64,000 nt of DNA from Antarcticimicrobium sp040365005. GTDB taxonomy: Bacteria; Pseudomonadota; Alphaproteobacteria; Rhodobacterales; Rhodobacteraceae. The translations under genes and the position numbers were made by a program. The stretch is from NCBI RefSeq assembly GCF_040365005.1, contig NZ_BAABWV010000007.1:143076-207075 (forward strand). Direction: 5' to 3'. Below the pieces are notes generated by a model, which saw nothing but the letters and a program-made list of their open reading frames with translations, had not been told where the DNA came from and made no database searches. Of the stretch, positions 47,485 to 58,105 are shown piece after piece (the first letter of the stretch is position 1; each line of letters opens with the position of its first letter).

Positions 47485-49170
47485 TTGTCCCAGACCAGCG
47501 ACGCCACCGGCATCGAATACGCCCCCCACGGCAGCCGCCGCCACGGCGCCCGCGGCACCCGCCTGCTGGGCGCACTGGCCAGTGTCGTGGCCGCCGCCTG
47601 CCTGCTGCCGATGATCGCCGTGGCGATCGCGGCGATGAGTGGCGGCACCGGGACCGTGCGCCACCTGATGGACACCGTCCTGCCCGGCTATGTGGGCACC
47701 ACGCTGGTGCTGGTCGCTCTGGTCGCGCTCGGCACCTTCGCCATCGGCGTCGGCGCCGCCTGGCTGGTGACGATGACCCGCTTTCCCGGCGTCCGCCTGC
47801 TGGAGATCGCGCTGGTGCTGCCGCTGGCGCTGCCGGCCTATGTGCTGGCCTATGCCTATACCCACCTGCTGGATCACCCCGGCATCGTTCAGGCCACCCT
47901 GCGCGACGTCACCGGCTGGGGGCCGCGCGACTACTGGTTCCCCGAGATCCGCTCGCTCGGCGGCGCGGCGGTGATGCTGGTGCTGGTGTTCTACCCCTAC
48001 GTCTACCTGCTGGCCCGCGCCGCCTTCCTGCAACAAAGCTCGGGCGCCTTCCTGGCCGCCCGCACCCTGGGCCACAGCGCCTGGTACGCGTTCTGGCGTG
48101 TCAGCCTGCCGATGGCACGCCCGGCCATCGCCGGCGGTGTGCTGCTGGCGGTGATGGAGACCATCGCCGATTTCGGCACCGTGGCCTATTTCGGTGTCCA
48201 GACCTTCGCCACCGGCATCTATACCAGCTGGTTTACAATGGCCGACCGGGCCGCCGCCGCCCAGCTCGCGCTCTGCCTGCTGGCCTTCGCCCTGATGCTC
48301 GCGGTGGCCGAGCGGACCTCCCGCGGCAAGGCGCAATACCACCATGCCGGCAAACGCCACATGAAGATGCCGCCGGCGCCGCTCACCGGGCTGCGCGCCG
48401 TGCTTGCCTTCGCGCTTTGTGCCACACCGGTGCTGCTGGGCTTCCTGCTGCCGGCGGTGGTCCTCTTCGTCATGGGGCTGGGGTCCGAGCAGAACCTGCT
48501 CAGCAGCCGTTACATCGGCTTCATCCGCAACTCGGTCACGCTGGCTGGGACCGCCGCCGTGGTCACGCTCTGCGCCGCCATCATCGTCGGTTTCTACCAA
48601 CGGCTGCGGCCGGGGCGCGGGTCGGGGATCGCCGCCTACCTGGCGCGGCTGGGCTACGCGGTGCCGGGGGGGGTGATCGCGGTGGGGCTGCTGGTGCCCT
48701 TCGCCGCCTTCGACAACGCGCTCGACGGCTGGATGCGCGACACCTTCGACATCTCCACCGGGCTCTTGATCACCGGGTCGATCTGGCTGCTGGTCGCGGC
48801 CTACATGGTGCGCTTTCTCGCCGCCGCGTTGGGCGCCTACGAGGGCGGCCAAAGCACCGTGCACGTTCACATGGACGCCGCCGCCCGCTCGCTCGGGGAA
48901 TCGCCGCTGGGCACCCTGCGCCGCATCCACCTGCCGATCCTGACCCCCAGCCTGCTCACCGCGCTGCTGATCGTCTTCGTCGACGTGATGAAGGAACTGC
49001 CGGCCACCCTGATCATGCGCCCCTTCAACTATGACACGCTGGCGGTGCAGGCCTATCGACTGGCCTCCGACGAACGGCTCGAGGGGGCGGCGGTGCCGTC
49101 GCTGGTGATCATGGCGGTGGGGCTGCTGCCGGTGATCCTGATCTGCCGACAGGTCGGGCGCCGCGACTGA
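47485..49170 (+). CDS. Iron(III) ABC transporter permease (FbpB/SfuB-like, fused double permease)
   Basis: A 561-residue permease with about twelve helices, made of two fused halves, each with an EAA loop (AARTLGHSAWYAFWRVSLPM and DAAARSLGESPLGTLRRIHL). This is the layout of Fbp/Sfu-type ferric iron permeases. It starts with TTG at 47485; no ATG lies in range, and the ribosome site is weak. It converges with the iron-binding-protein gene. No ATPase gene lies in the window. Confidence 0.9.
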   Translation: MSQTSDATGIEYAPHGSRRHGARGTRLLGALASVVAAACLLPMIAVAIAAMSGGTGTVRHLMDTVLPGYVGTTLVLVALVALGTFAIGVGAAWLVTMTRFPGVRLLEIALVLPLALPAYVLAYAYTHLLDHPGIVQATLRDVTGWGPRDYWFPEIRSLGGAAVMLVLVFYPYVYLLARAAFLQQSSGAFLAARTLGHSAWYAFWRVSLPMARPAIAGGVLLAVMETIADFGTVAYFGVQTFATGIYTSWFTMADRAAAAQLALCLLAFALMLAVAERTSRGKAQYHHAGKRHMKMPPAPLTGLRAVLAFALCATPVLLGFLLPAVVLFVMGLGSEQNLLSSRYIGFIRNSVTLAGTAAVVTLCAAIIVGFYQRLRPGRGSGIAAYLARLGYAVPGGVIAVGLLVPFAAFDNALDGWMRDTFDISTGLLITGSIWLLVAAYMVRFLAAALGAYEGGQSTVHVHMDAAARSLGESPLGTLRRIHLPILTPSLLTALLIVFVDVMKELPATLIMRPFNYDTLAVQAYRLASDERLEGAAVPSLVIMAVGLLPVILICRQVGRRD

Positions 49171-49215
49171 AGGCGGTTCTCACGGGGGCGCTGCCCCCGC
49201 CGCGCTGCCGCGCGC

Positions 49216-49294
49216 CTCCCCCGGAGTATTTCGCAAAGAGAAGAAGGGACCGGTCCGTGCTTCTTCTCTTTCCAAATACTCGATCCTCCGGCCG
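49216..49294. repeat. Extragenic repeat, copies B and C (inverted pair) between convergent genes
   Basis: GAGTATTTCGCAAAGAGAAG (from 49224) is matched in reverse by CTTCTTCTCTTTCCAAATAC ending about 49280. They form a long stem with two or three mismatches around a loop that holds GGACCGGTCC. Each arm is a copy of the repeat at 35099. The pair sits between the permease stop and the binding-protein stop and could end transcription from both sides. Confidence 0.8.
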
Positions 49295-49367
49295 ATCTTG
49301 GTGCAAGGCCCACGAAAAAGGCGCGGGAGGAGGCCCCCCGCGCCCGCTTGCCCGATGGGGCGGGATG

Positions 49368-50387
49368 TTACTCCCAGCCCGCCTCGTTGAAGATCTTCTG
49401 CGCTTCGGGCAGGTTCCGGGCCACGACCGACAGGTCGACATCGTCCGGCTTGAAGAACCCCAGCGCCGCCACGCTCGGCGACAGGCCGACACCGGAGACC
49501 GCCGGATACTCGTCATTGCCGGCCGAGAAATACTGCTGCGCCTGGTCGCTGGCCAGGTATTCTAGGAACTTGATCGCGTTCTCGCGGTGGGGGGCATGCA
49601 CCGCCACGCCGCCGCCCGACAGGTTCATATGCGCCCCTTCCGCGTTCTGCGACGGGAACACCCAGCCGATCATGTCGATCTGGTCGCTGACCCCCTTCAC
49701 GTCCTTGCGGATGGCGCGGGCGAAGTAATAGCTGTTCGAGACCGCGATCTCGCATTCGCCGGACACGATGCCGCGCAGCTGGTCGGTGTCGCCGCCCTGC
49801 GGTGCGCGGGCCATGTTGGCGACCACCCCCTCGGCCCAGGCGCGGGCGGTCTCGGCGCCGTGATTCTCGATGATCGAGGCCAGCAGCGTCTGATTGTAAG
49901 TGTTGTTCGACGACCGGATGCAGACCAGCCCCTTGTACCTGGGATCGGCCAGGTCGAGATAGGTGCGTGGCGGGTCGCTGACCTCGGTCTTGTCGTAGAA
50001 GATGATCCGCGCCCGCTGCGAGAAACCGAACCATTCGTTGTCCGCATCCTGCAGGTAGCCGGGCACGCGGGCTTCCAGCAGCGCGCTGTCGACGGGTTGC
50101 AGCACGCCGGCCTCCTTGGCCCGCTGCAGCCGCGAGGTATCCACCGTGAGAAGGATATCGGCGGGGGAGTTGCGCCCCTCGGCCTGCATCCGCGCGATCA
50201 GCTCGTCGGCCTTGCCCTCGATCCGGTTCACGGTGATTCCGGTGGCTTCTTCGAAATCGGAATAAAGCCGCTCGTCGGTGTCGTAATGGCGGGACGAGTA
50301 AATATTGACCTCGCCCTCGGCCAGCGCTGTCACGGGGGCAAGCGTCGTCATCAACGCAACGGTGCCATAAGTCAGAATCTGTCGCAT
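49368..50387 (-). CDS. Iron(III) ABC transporter substrate-binding protein (FbpA/FutA-like)
   Basis: A 339-residue periplasmic protein with a Sec signal (MRQILTYGTVALMTTLAPVT, cleavage after ALA). EVNIYSSRHYDTDERLYSDF at the mature N-terminus and the tyrosine-rich iron site (SNSYYFAR; an upstream NNTYNQ) are typical of ferric-binding proteins. The ATG at 50387 follows GGGACC; 27 upstream in-frame codons were rejected. It converges with the permease gene, an unusual layout for partners. Confidence 0.92.
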   Translation of the reverse strand: MRQILTYGTVALMTTLAPVTALAEGEVNIYSSRHYDTDERLYSDFEEATGITVNRIEGKADELIARMQAEGRNSPADILLTVDTSRLQRAKEAGVLQPVDSALLEARVPGYLQDADNEWFGFSQRARIIFYDKTEVSDPPRTYLDLADPRYKGLVCIRSSNNTYNQTLLASIIENHGAETARAWAEGVVANMARAPQGGDTDQLRGIVSGECEIAVSNSYYFARAIRKDVKGVSDQIDMIGWVFPSQNAEGAHMNLSGGGVAVHAPHRENAIKFLEYLASDQAQQYFSAGNDEYPAVSGVGLSPSVAALGFFKPDDVDLSVVARNLPEAQKIFNEAGWE

Positions 50388-50524
50388 CTGGGGTCCCTTG
50401 TGGTTTCCGGGTGTGGGGCTGAATGCCCGACTGATTTGATCGGATACCTGATTCCGTTCCGTGTGCAAACCAAAACCGAGTCAATTGGTCGGAAATGGGA
50501 TCGGACTCCGCCGGATCGGCAACG

Positions 50525-50556
50525 AAAAAACCGCGCCCCTCGGGGCGCGGTTTTTT
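50525..50556 (-). terminator. Rho-independent terminator of rpmJ
   Basis: A perfect hairpin AACCGCGCCCC/GGGGCGCGGTT with A- and T-runs on either side, starting about 20 bases after the rpmJ stop on the minus strand. The runs make it usable in both directions. Confidence 0.92.
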
Positions 50557-50577
50557 GTCTTCCGACCTGCGGTCGTT

Positions 50578-50703
50578 TCAGCCCTGGCGGGCTTTGAACC
50601 GACGCTGAGTCTTGTTGACCACGTAAACGCGGCCTTTGCGACGCACGATCCGGCAATCACGGTGCCGGTTCTTCAGCGAGCGGAGCGAGTTCTTGACCTT
50701 CAT
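50578..50703 (-). CDS. rpmJ: 50S ribosomal protein L36
   Basis: A 41-residue very basic protein read on the minus strand: MKVKNSLRSLKNRHRDCRIV, then RRKGRVYVVNKTQRRFKARQ and a final G. It is the 41-residue alphaproteobacterial form of L36, which keeps only one cysteine and so lacks the zinc site of the four-ligand form. The ribosome site GGAGACAGG lies before the ATG. A strong terminator follows. Confidence 0.97.
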   Translation of the reverse strand: MKVKNSLRSLKNRHRDCRIVRRKGRVYVVNKTQRRFKARQG

Positions 50704-50781
50704 GGCCTGTCTCCTGTTCCTGCGGCGCGGGCCAGCGCCTGGGTTTGGCGGGTGCCCCGGTTGCCCGGGACAGTGAATTCA

Positions 50782-50856
50782 TGGTGGGCGGTACAAGGTT
50801 CGAACTTGTGACCCCTTCGATGTCAACGAAGTGCTCTACCACTGAGCTAACCGCCC
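50782..50856 (-). tRNA. tRNA-Val (anticodon GAC)
   Basis: On the minus strand GGGCGGT pairs with ACCGCCC and CCA is encoded at 50784-50782. The anticodon stem CTTCG/CGAAG encloses TTGACAT, giving GAC. The D-arm GCTCAGTGGTAGAGC and T-arm CAAGTTCGAACCTTG are standard. Confidence 0.97.
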
Positions 50857-51004
50857 ATGAATCCCGACAGCGAAAGGCCCCATAAAGAAAACGGGGCGCG
50901 GATTTCCGCGCCGGTAGCGGGGTCTATAAAAGGACTCGTCAGGGTTATCAAGGGCTTTTGGCACGGGTTTTTGCAAGCTATGTTTCGAATGATGAGGAGC
51001 ACCG

Positions 51005-51865
51005 ATGCCCGAGACCGCCTTTGACCTGATCGAGCCCGAACAAACGCGGTCCGCCGTGGTCTTCGCGTCGCCCCATTCCGGCTGCGATTACCCGGATTGG
51101 TTCGTCCGGCGTTCGGTTCTGGATCGCCACGCGATTCGCTCCTCCGAGGACGCTTTCGTCGATCGGTTGTTCGGGGCGGCGCCGGATTTCGGCGCGCCGC
51201 TGTTGCGGGCCTGCGCGCCGCGCGCCTTCGTCGATCTCAACCGCAGCCCGGACGAGTTGGACCCGGCGCTGATTCACGGGGTGCGGCGGCAGGGGCACAA
51301 CCCCCGTGTCGCCTCGGGGCTGGGGGTGATTCCCCGCGTCGTCTCCAATGGCCGGGCGATCCATCGCGGCAAGATCTCGATGGACGAGGCCCGTGCGCGC
51401 ATCGACCATTACTGGCGCCCCTACCACGCGGCGCTGCAGACCCTTCTCGACCGGGCGCACGACCGGTTCGGCCAGGCGGTGCTGATCGATTGCCATTCCA
51501 TGCCGCATGAGGCGATGGACGGTGTCGCACGCAGCACCTCGCCGCGGCCCGAGATTGTGCTGGGCGACCGATTCGGCGCTGCCGCCGACAGCGACATCGT
51601 CGACCGGGTCGAGGCCGCCTTTGCCGCCGCCGGGCTGACCGTGTCGCGCAACGCGCCCTTTGCCGGGGCCTATATCGCCCAGGCCTATGGCCGCCCCTCG
51701 CGCCGCCAACACGCGATCCAGGTCGAGATCGACCGCGCCCTCTACATGGACGAGAAGCGGATCGCGCCCAGTGAGAATTTCGACGCCTTCCGCGCGGTAT
51801 TGCACGGCATCATCGCCGAGCTGGCCGCCATCGGTTACGAGGACCTGCCGCTGGCGGCGGAGTAG
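51005..51865 (+). CDS. N-formylglutamate amidohydrolase family protein
   Basis: A 286-residue protein of the HutG/FGase family. Conserved features are VVFASPHSGCDYP at the start, RAFVDLNRSPDELDP in the middle and LIDCHSMPHEA, whose His/Asp are metal ligands. The family cleaves N-formyl-L-glutamate to formate and glutamate in histidine breakdown, but no other hut genes are near, so the substrate may differ. The ATG at 51005 follows GAGGAG. Confidence 0.9.
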   Translation: MPETAFDLIEPEQTRSAVVFASPHSGCDYPDWFVRRSVLDRHAIRSSEDAFVDRLFGAAPDFGAPLLRACAPRAFVDLNRSPDELDPALIHGVRRQGHNPRVASGLGVIPRVVSNGRAIHRGKISMDEARARIDHYWRPYHAALQTLLDRAHDRFGQAVLIDCHSMPHEAMDGVARSTSPRPEIVLGDRFGAAADSDIVDRVEAAFAAAGLTVSRNAPFAGAYIAQAYGRPSRRQHAIQVEIDRALYMDEKRIAPSENFDAFRAVLHGIIAELAAIGYEDLPLAAE

Positions 51866-51888
51866 GAGAGGGACCGCGCTGTCATTCC

Positions 51889-51965
51889 TGTCATTCCCGC
51901 GAAAGCGGGGATCTCCCGACATGGTCACTGAACGTTGAAAGTCCCCGCCTCCACGGGGATGACAG
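51889..51965. repeat. Intergenic inverted repeat (TCATTCCCGC type)
   Basis: TGTCATTCCCGCGAAAGCGG is mirrored by CCGCCTCCACGGGGATGACA about 35 bases later. Each arm also forms its own small hairpin (CCCGCGAAAGCGGG; CCCCGCCTCCACGGGG). This type of element is widely repeated between genes in alphaproteobacteria. It lies between convergent genes. Confidence 0.75.
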
Positions 51966-52006
51966 CGTTTGAAACATGCGAACTTGCCCGGACCAGGGCG
52001 TGCGCC

Positions 52007-53281
52007 TCACCGCAGCGCGCGGCCCTTCAGGATTGCCTTTGATCCGAACCGGCGCCGAATCTCGTCCGCCGCCCGTTCCGCATCGCTGCGCTGCGCCGCG
52101 CCCGGGTCCAGCAGATCGCCCGAGATATCCGCCTCACCCTCGGGGCAGAGCGCGGAAATCCCCACCCCGAGCAGCCGATAGGGCCCCTCGTCGCCGACCT
52201 GGTCGAACAGCGCCCGCGCATGGCGATAGATGCGGTCGGCCATCTGGGTGGCATCGCGCAGCGTCTCCCGCCGGCTCAGCAGGGAATGATCGGCGCGCTT
52301 GAGCTTCAGGACCACCACCCGCCCGGCGAGGCCCTTGGCCTTGGCCCGGTCCGAGACCTTCTCGGACATCCGCCACAGGTGCCCGTCCAGCAGGTCGGCG
52401 TCGGCGGTGTCCTCGTGAAAGGTGGTCTCGTTCGAGATCGACTTCATCGGCGCGTTGGCCGAGACCCGCCGCCGGTCCTGTCCCCGCGCCAGGTGAAACA
52501 GCCGCTCGCCCATCGACCCGAATCGCGCATGCAGGTCGCGCTGGTCCCAACGCAGCAGGTCGGCAAAGGTGCGGATGCCCGCCCGCTCCAGCGCCGCCTG
52601 TCCCGCAGGTCCGATTCCCCAGATCATCCGCACCGACCTGTCGCGCAGGAAATCCGCCGTCTCCGCCTGCCCGATCACCGCAAACCCCTGCGGCTTGTCC
52701 AGGTCGGAGGCCACCTTGGCCAGGAACTTGTTGTGGCTCAACCCGATCGACCCAGCGAGGCCCAACTCGTCCTTCATCCGCTTGACCAGCCGCGCCAGCA
52801 TGACCGCCGGCGGCGCCCCGTGCAGTTTCTCGGTGCCGCCCAGGTCCAGGAACGCCTCGTCCAGCGACAGTGGCTCCACCGCCGGGGTCAGTTCCTCCAT
52901 CATCGCGCGGATCTGGCGCGAGACGGCGGCATAGACGTCCATCCGGGGACGGATCACCACCGCGTCGGGGCACAGTTTCAACGCCTGGAACATCGGCATC
53001 GCCGAATGCACGCCCCGGATGCGCGCCACGTAACAGGCGGTCGAGACCACGCCCCGCCGGCCGCCGCCGATGATCACCGGCTTGTCCGCCAATGCCGGGT
53101 TGTCGCGTTTCTCGACGCTGGCATAGAAGGCATCGCAATCCATATGCGCGATGGTCAGGTCGAACAGTTCCGGGTGCGCCAGGACCCTCGGGCTGGCACA
53201 GGACGGGCAGCGGCGCGCGCGCGTCGGGATGGCATCGGCCAGGTCGAACCGGGTCAGGCAGTCACGGCAAAGCGCTTGCAT
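52007..53281 (-). CDS. dinB: DNA polymerase IV (Y family)
   Basis: A 424-residue translesion polymerase. Catalytic acidic residues are in AHMDCDAFYASVEKRD and LSLDEAFLDLGG; the helix-hairpin-helix region is WGIGPAGQAALERAGI. The first 40 residues carry two cysteine pairs (LCRDC and CPSC) that look like a small zinc ribbon, absent from E. coli DinB. There is no clear LexA box in the short upstream gap (69 bases to the divergent NUDIX gene). The C-terminal beta-clamp-binding motif is not obvious. Confidence 0.95.
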   Translation of the reverse strand: MQALCRDCLTRFDLADAIPTRARRCPSCASPRVLAHPELFDLTIAHMDCDAFYASVEKRDNPALADKPVIIGGGRRGVVSTACYVARIRGVHSAMPMFQALKLCPDAVVIRPRMDVYAAVSRQIRAMMEELTPAVEPLSLDEAFLDLGGTEKLHGAPPAVMLARLVKRMKDELGLAGSIGLSHNKFLAKVASDLDKPQGFAVIGQAETADFLRDRSVRMIWGIGPAGQAALERAGIRTFADLLRWDQRDLHARFGSMGERLFHLARGQDRRRVSANAPMKSISNETTFHEDTADADLLDGHLWRMSEKVSDRAKAKGLAGRVVVLKLKRADHSLLSRRETLRDATQMADRIYRHARALFDQVGDEGPYRLLGVGISALCPEGEADISGDLLDPGAAQRSDAERAADEIRRRFGSKAILKGRALR

Positions 53282-53350
53282 CGGGTGGAATCTCGGCTGG
53301 GTGGTGCTTAACTCTGTCCCAGAATAGGCCGGAACCTCGGGACAGTCAGC

Positions 53351-53848
53351 ATGTCACATCACCCCACGACCGACGCCGCGCCGTTTTCCGGGGCCAAGCT
53401 GGCGCTGTTCCTCGGCCCCGACCTGCTGGTGATCCAGCGCGACGACAAGCCCGACATCCCCTGGCCCGGCCACTGGGATCTGCCCGGCGGCGGTCGTGAA
53501 GGCGGGGAAACCGCGATCGCCTGCGCCCTGCGCGAAACCCGCGAAGAGGTCGGCCTCGTCATCGCGCCCGGGGATGTAAGCTGGTCGCACAGCTACCTGC
53601 GCCCGCATGGCCGCGTCTGGTTCTTCGTGGCACATATGCCCGCCGAGCTGGTCGAAGATGTGCGGCTGGGCGACGAGGGGCAGGGCTGGCGCCTGATGAC
53701 GCCCGGGGCCTATTGCCGCCACCCGCGCGCGGTGCCGCATTTCGCCACGCAACTGACGCAGTATCTCGATCTGGGTATCGTGCCTGAGATCAGGCCGGAG
53801 ATCGGGGGCGTTCCGGCGGCTGCGGGGGCGAAACCCCGGTCCCACTAG
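53351..53848 (+). CDS. NUDIX hydrolase
   Basis: A 165-residue protein with a complete Nudix box (GGGREGGETAIACALRETRE followed by EVGL) that binds Mg2+ and hydrolyses nucleoside-diphosphate-linked compounds. The substrate is unknown. It is divergent from dinB across 69 bases. Confidence 0.92.
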   Translation: MSHHPTTDAAPFSGAKLALFLGPDLLVIQRDDKPDIPWPGHWDLPGGGREGGETAIACALRETREEVGLVIAPGDVSWSHSYLRPHGRVWFFVAHMPAELVEDVRLGDEGQGWRLMTPGAYCRHPRAVPHFATQLTQYLDLGIVPEIRPEIGGVPAAAGAKPRSH

Positions 53849-53850
53849 AA

Positions 53851-53877
53851 AAACCCCCCGCTGCTGAGGCGGGGGGA
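53851..53877 (-). terminator. Hairpin, probably the pyrF terminator
   Basis: CCCCCCGC pairs with GCGGGGGG around TGCTGAG. On the minus strand it is followed by a T-run (the complement of AAAAA at 53849-53853), so it fits the end of the pyrF transcript about 170 bases after its stop. It directly abuts the NUDIX stop and may also stop that transcript less efficiently. Confidence 0.65.
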
Positions 53878-54045
53878 GGTAACGAACCACAGGAAGAAAA
53901 GGTCCGTTGGGGGAGTGTCTCTCTTACAGGGTTGCTCAAAACGCGGGTTCGGTGAAGCCCGGAGGCCAGGGTCGCGGCCGGCCGTTCACCACATGTTGTT
54001 TTTTCGCAACGAAACCTGCGTAAATATGCAACAGATGCGCGAAAA

Positions 54046-54741
54046 TCAGGCGGTCGCCACCTCGTCCAGGATCATTTGCGCCGCGCCGCGCGGATCCTTG
54101 GCCTGCCAGACCGGGCGCCCGACCACGATATGATCGGCCCCGGCGCGGATCGCGCCGGCCGGTGTCGCCACCCGTTTCTGATCGCCCAGGTCGGCCCCCG
54201 CCGGGCGCACGCCCGGCGTCACGATCAACCGGCCCGCCGCCTCGGGCAGCGCCCGGATCGCACCGGCCTCCTGCGGGCTGGCGATCACCCCGTCGGCGCC
54301 GGCGTCCAGCGCGCGCGCCGCGCGTTCCACCACCAGCTCGGCCATATCGCCCGGCTTGATCAGCCCGTCGTCCAGGTCGCCCCGGTCCAGCGAGGTCAGG
54401 ATCGTCACTGCGAGGATCTTCATGTCGCTGCCTGCCGCGCCTTCCTTGGCGGCGCGCACCACATGCGGGTCGCCATGCACGGTCAGGAAATCCAGATCGA
54501 ACCGCGACAGCCCGCGCACCGCGGCCTCGACCGTGGCGCCGATGTCGAACAGCTTCATGTCGAGAAAGATGCGTTTGCCGTGCTCGGCGATCAGTTCGTT
54601 GGCGAGGGCCAGCCCGCCGCCGGTCAGCATTCCCAGACCGATCTTGTAGAAACTCACCGTATCGCCCAGCTGCGATGTCAGGGCCAGAGCCTCGACGGCG
54701 TTGGGGACGTCCAGGGCAACGATCAGGCGGTCATCAGTCAT
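54046..54741 (-). CDS. pyrF: Orotidine 5'-phosphate decarboxylase
   Basis: A 231-residue TIM-barrel enzyme that converts OMP to UMP, the last step of pyrimidine synthesis. The start LIVALDVPNAVEALAL, the catalytic IFLDMKLFDIGATV with its Asp-x-Lys-x-x-Asp, and the phosphate loop VTPGVRPAGADLGDQKR plus HIVVGRPV are intact. It follows a small conserved gene on the same strand after about 70 bases. Confidence 0.96.
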   Translation of the reverse strand: MTDDRLIVALDVPNAVEALALTSQLGDTVSFYKIGLGMLTGGGLALANELIAEHGKRIFLDMKLFDIGATVEAAVRGLSRFDLDFLTVHGDPHVVRAAKEGAAGSDMKILAVTILTSLDRGDLDDGLIKPGDMAELVVERAARALDAGADGVIASPQEAGAIRALPEAAGRLIVTPGVRPAGADLGDQKRVATPAGAIRAGADHIVVGRPVWQAKDPRGAAQMILDEVATA

Positions 54742-54810
54742 CGGGCTCTCCTCGGGCTGCGGGCGGACCCTCTCTAGTCCGCGCCGCGCTTTCGCACAAG
54801 GGAAGCCGGA

Positions 54811-55077
54811 TCAGGCCAGCATCGGATCGGGCGACAGGTTGGCGGCCAGTTCCACCGTCTTGCCGCCGGTGCGAAACTCCGGCATCCGGCGCAACTGGCG
54901 CAGCGCCTCGCGCAGAAACGCATCAAGCCGCGCGCTGGGCGTGTCCACCCCCTCCATGTTCACCGCGCAGAACAGGGTGACGAAGCGGTCGGCCATGGTC
55001 AGCGACACCCGCGCCACCTGCTGCGTCTGGTCCGGGCTGAACGCTTCCTGGGAAATCTCATAGTCGGTGATCTGCAT
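54811..55077 (-). CDS. Conserved hypothetical protein, 88 aa
   Basis: Starts MQITDYEISQEAFSPDQTQQ; an 88-residue soluble protein with an acidic and hydrophobic pattern (VSLTMADRFVTLFCAVNMEG). GGAGG lies seven bases before the ATG. It is upstream of pyrF in the same direction and divergent from clpB. I recognise no domain. Confidence 0.65.
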   Translation of the reverse strand: MQITDYEISQEAFSPDQTQQVARVSLTMADRFVTLFCAVNMEGVDTPSARLDAFLREALRQLRRMPEFRTGGKTVELAANLSPDPMLA

Positions 55078-55196
55078 CGCTGCCTCCTGATTTTGCCCCA
55101 GGATCGCCCCGTAATCAGAGCAGGAATGAGGCGAAGCACGGGTATTTCCGCGACTTGGCGGTTGCGGACTTCACAGTGAAAACCCGATCACGCGGT

Positions 55197-55224
55197 CTTG
55201 AACTGCCTCGCGGATTTCCCAAAT
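55197..55224 (+). promoter_or_regulatory. Sigma-32 (RpoH)-type heat-shock promoter of clpB
   Basis: CTTGAA (55197-55202), a 15-base spacer and CCCAAAT (55218-55224) match the alphaproteobacterial RpoH pattern (CTTGAA-N13-17-CCCATnT). The clpB start is about 75 bases downstream. No CIRCE element was seen. Confidence 0.75.
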
Positions 55225-55301
55225 TGGAATGCGAGGCCCGACCCCCGGTGCGCCGCAATGCGGGCACCGAACATTCCGGGCGCTTGAAAAAGGAGAGACG
55301 C

Positions 55302-57920
<2,619 letters not shown>

Positions 57921-57942
57921 TCCACCCGGTCACGATGACCCA

Positions 57943-57976
57943 AAGGCCCGCCAGCGATGGCGGGCCTTATTTTTTG
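57943..57976 (+). terminator. Rho-independent terminator of clpB
   Basis: AAGGCCCGCCA pairs with TGGCGGGCCTT around GCGA and is followed by ATTTTTT, 22 bases after the clpB stop. Confidence 0.93.
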
Positions 57977-57984
57977 CGCGTCCC

Positions 57985-58054
57985 TGTCATCCCGGACGTG
58001 ATCCGGGATCGGTCGGAGGCGGGGCGAGACCTCGGATCACGTCCGGGGTGACAG
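57985..58054. repeat. Intergenic inverted repeat (TGTCATCCCGGACGTGATCC type)
   Basis: TGTCATCCCGGACGTGATCC at 57985 is mirrored by GGATCACGTCCGGGGTGACA ending about 58053, an almost perfect 20-base inverted repeat around a 30-base centre. Arms of this type occur in many alphaproteobacterial genomes. It lies between clpB and the convergent RTX gene. Confidence 0.85.
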
Positions 58055-58105
58055 TGCTTTCCCCGGTATCCCGCCCGTCGCGCCGAGGGACAGGACCCGA
58101 ATGCC

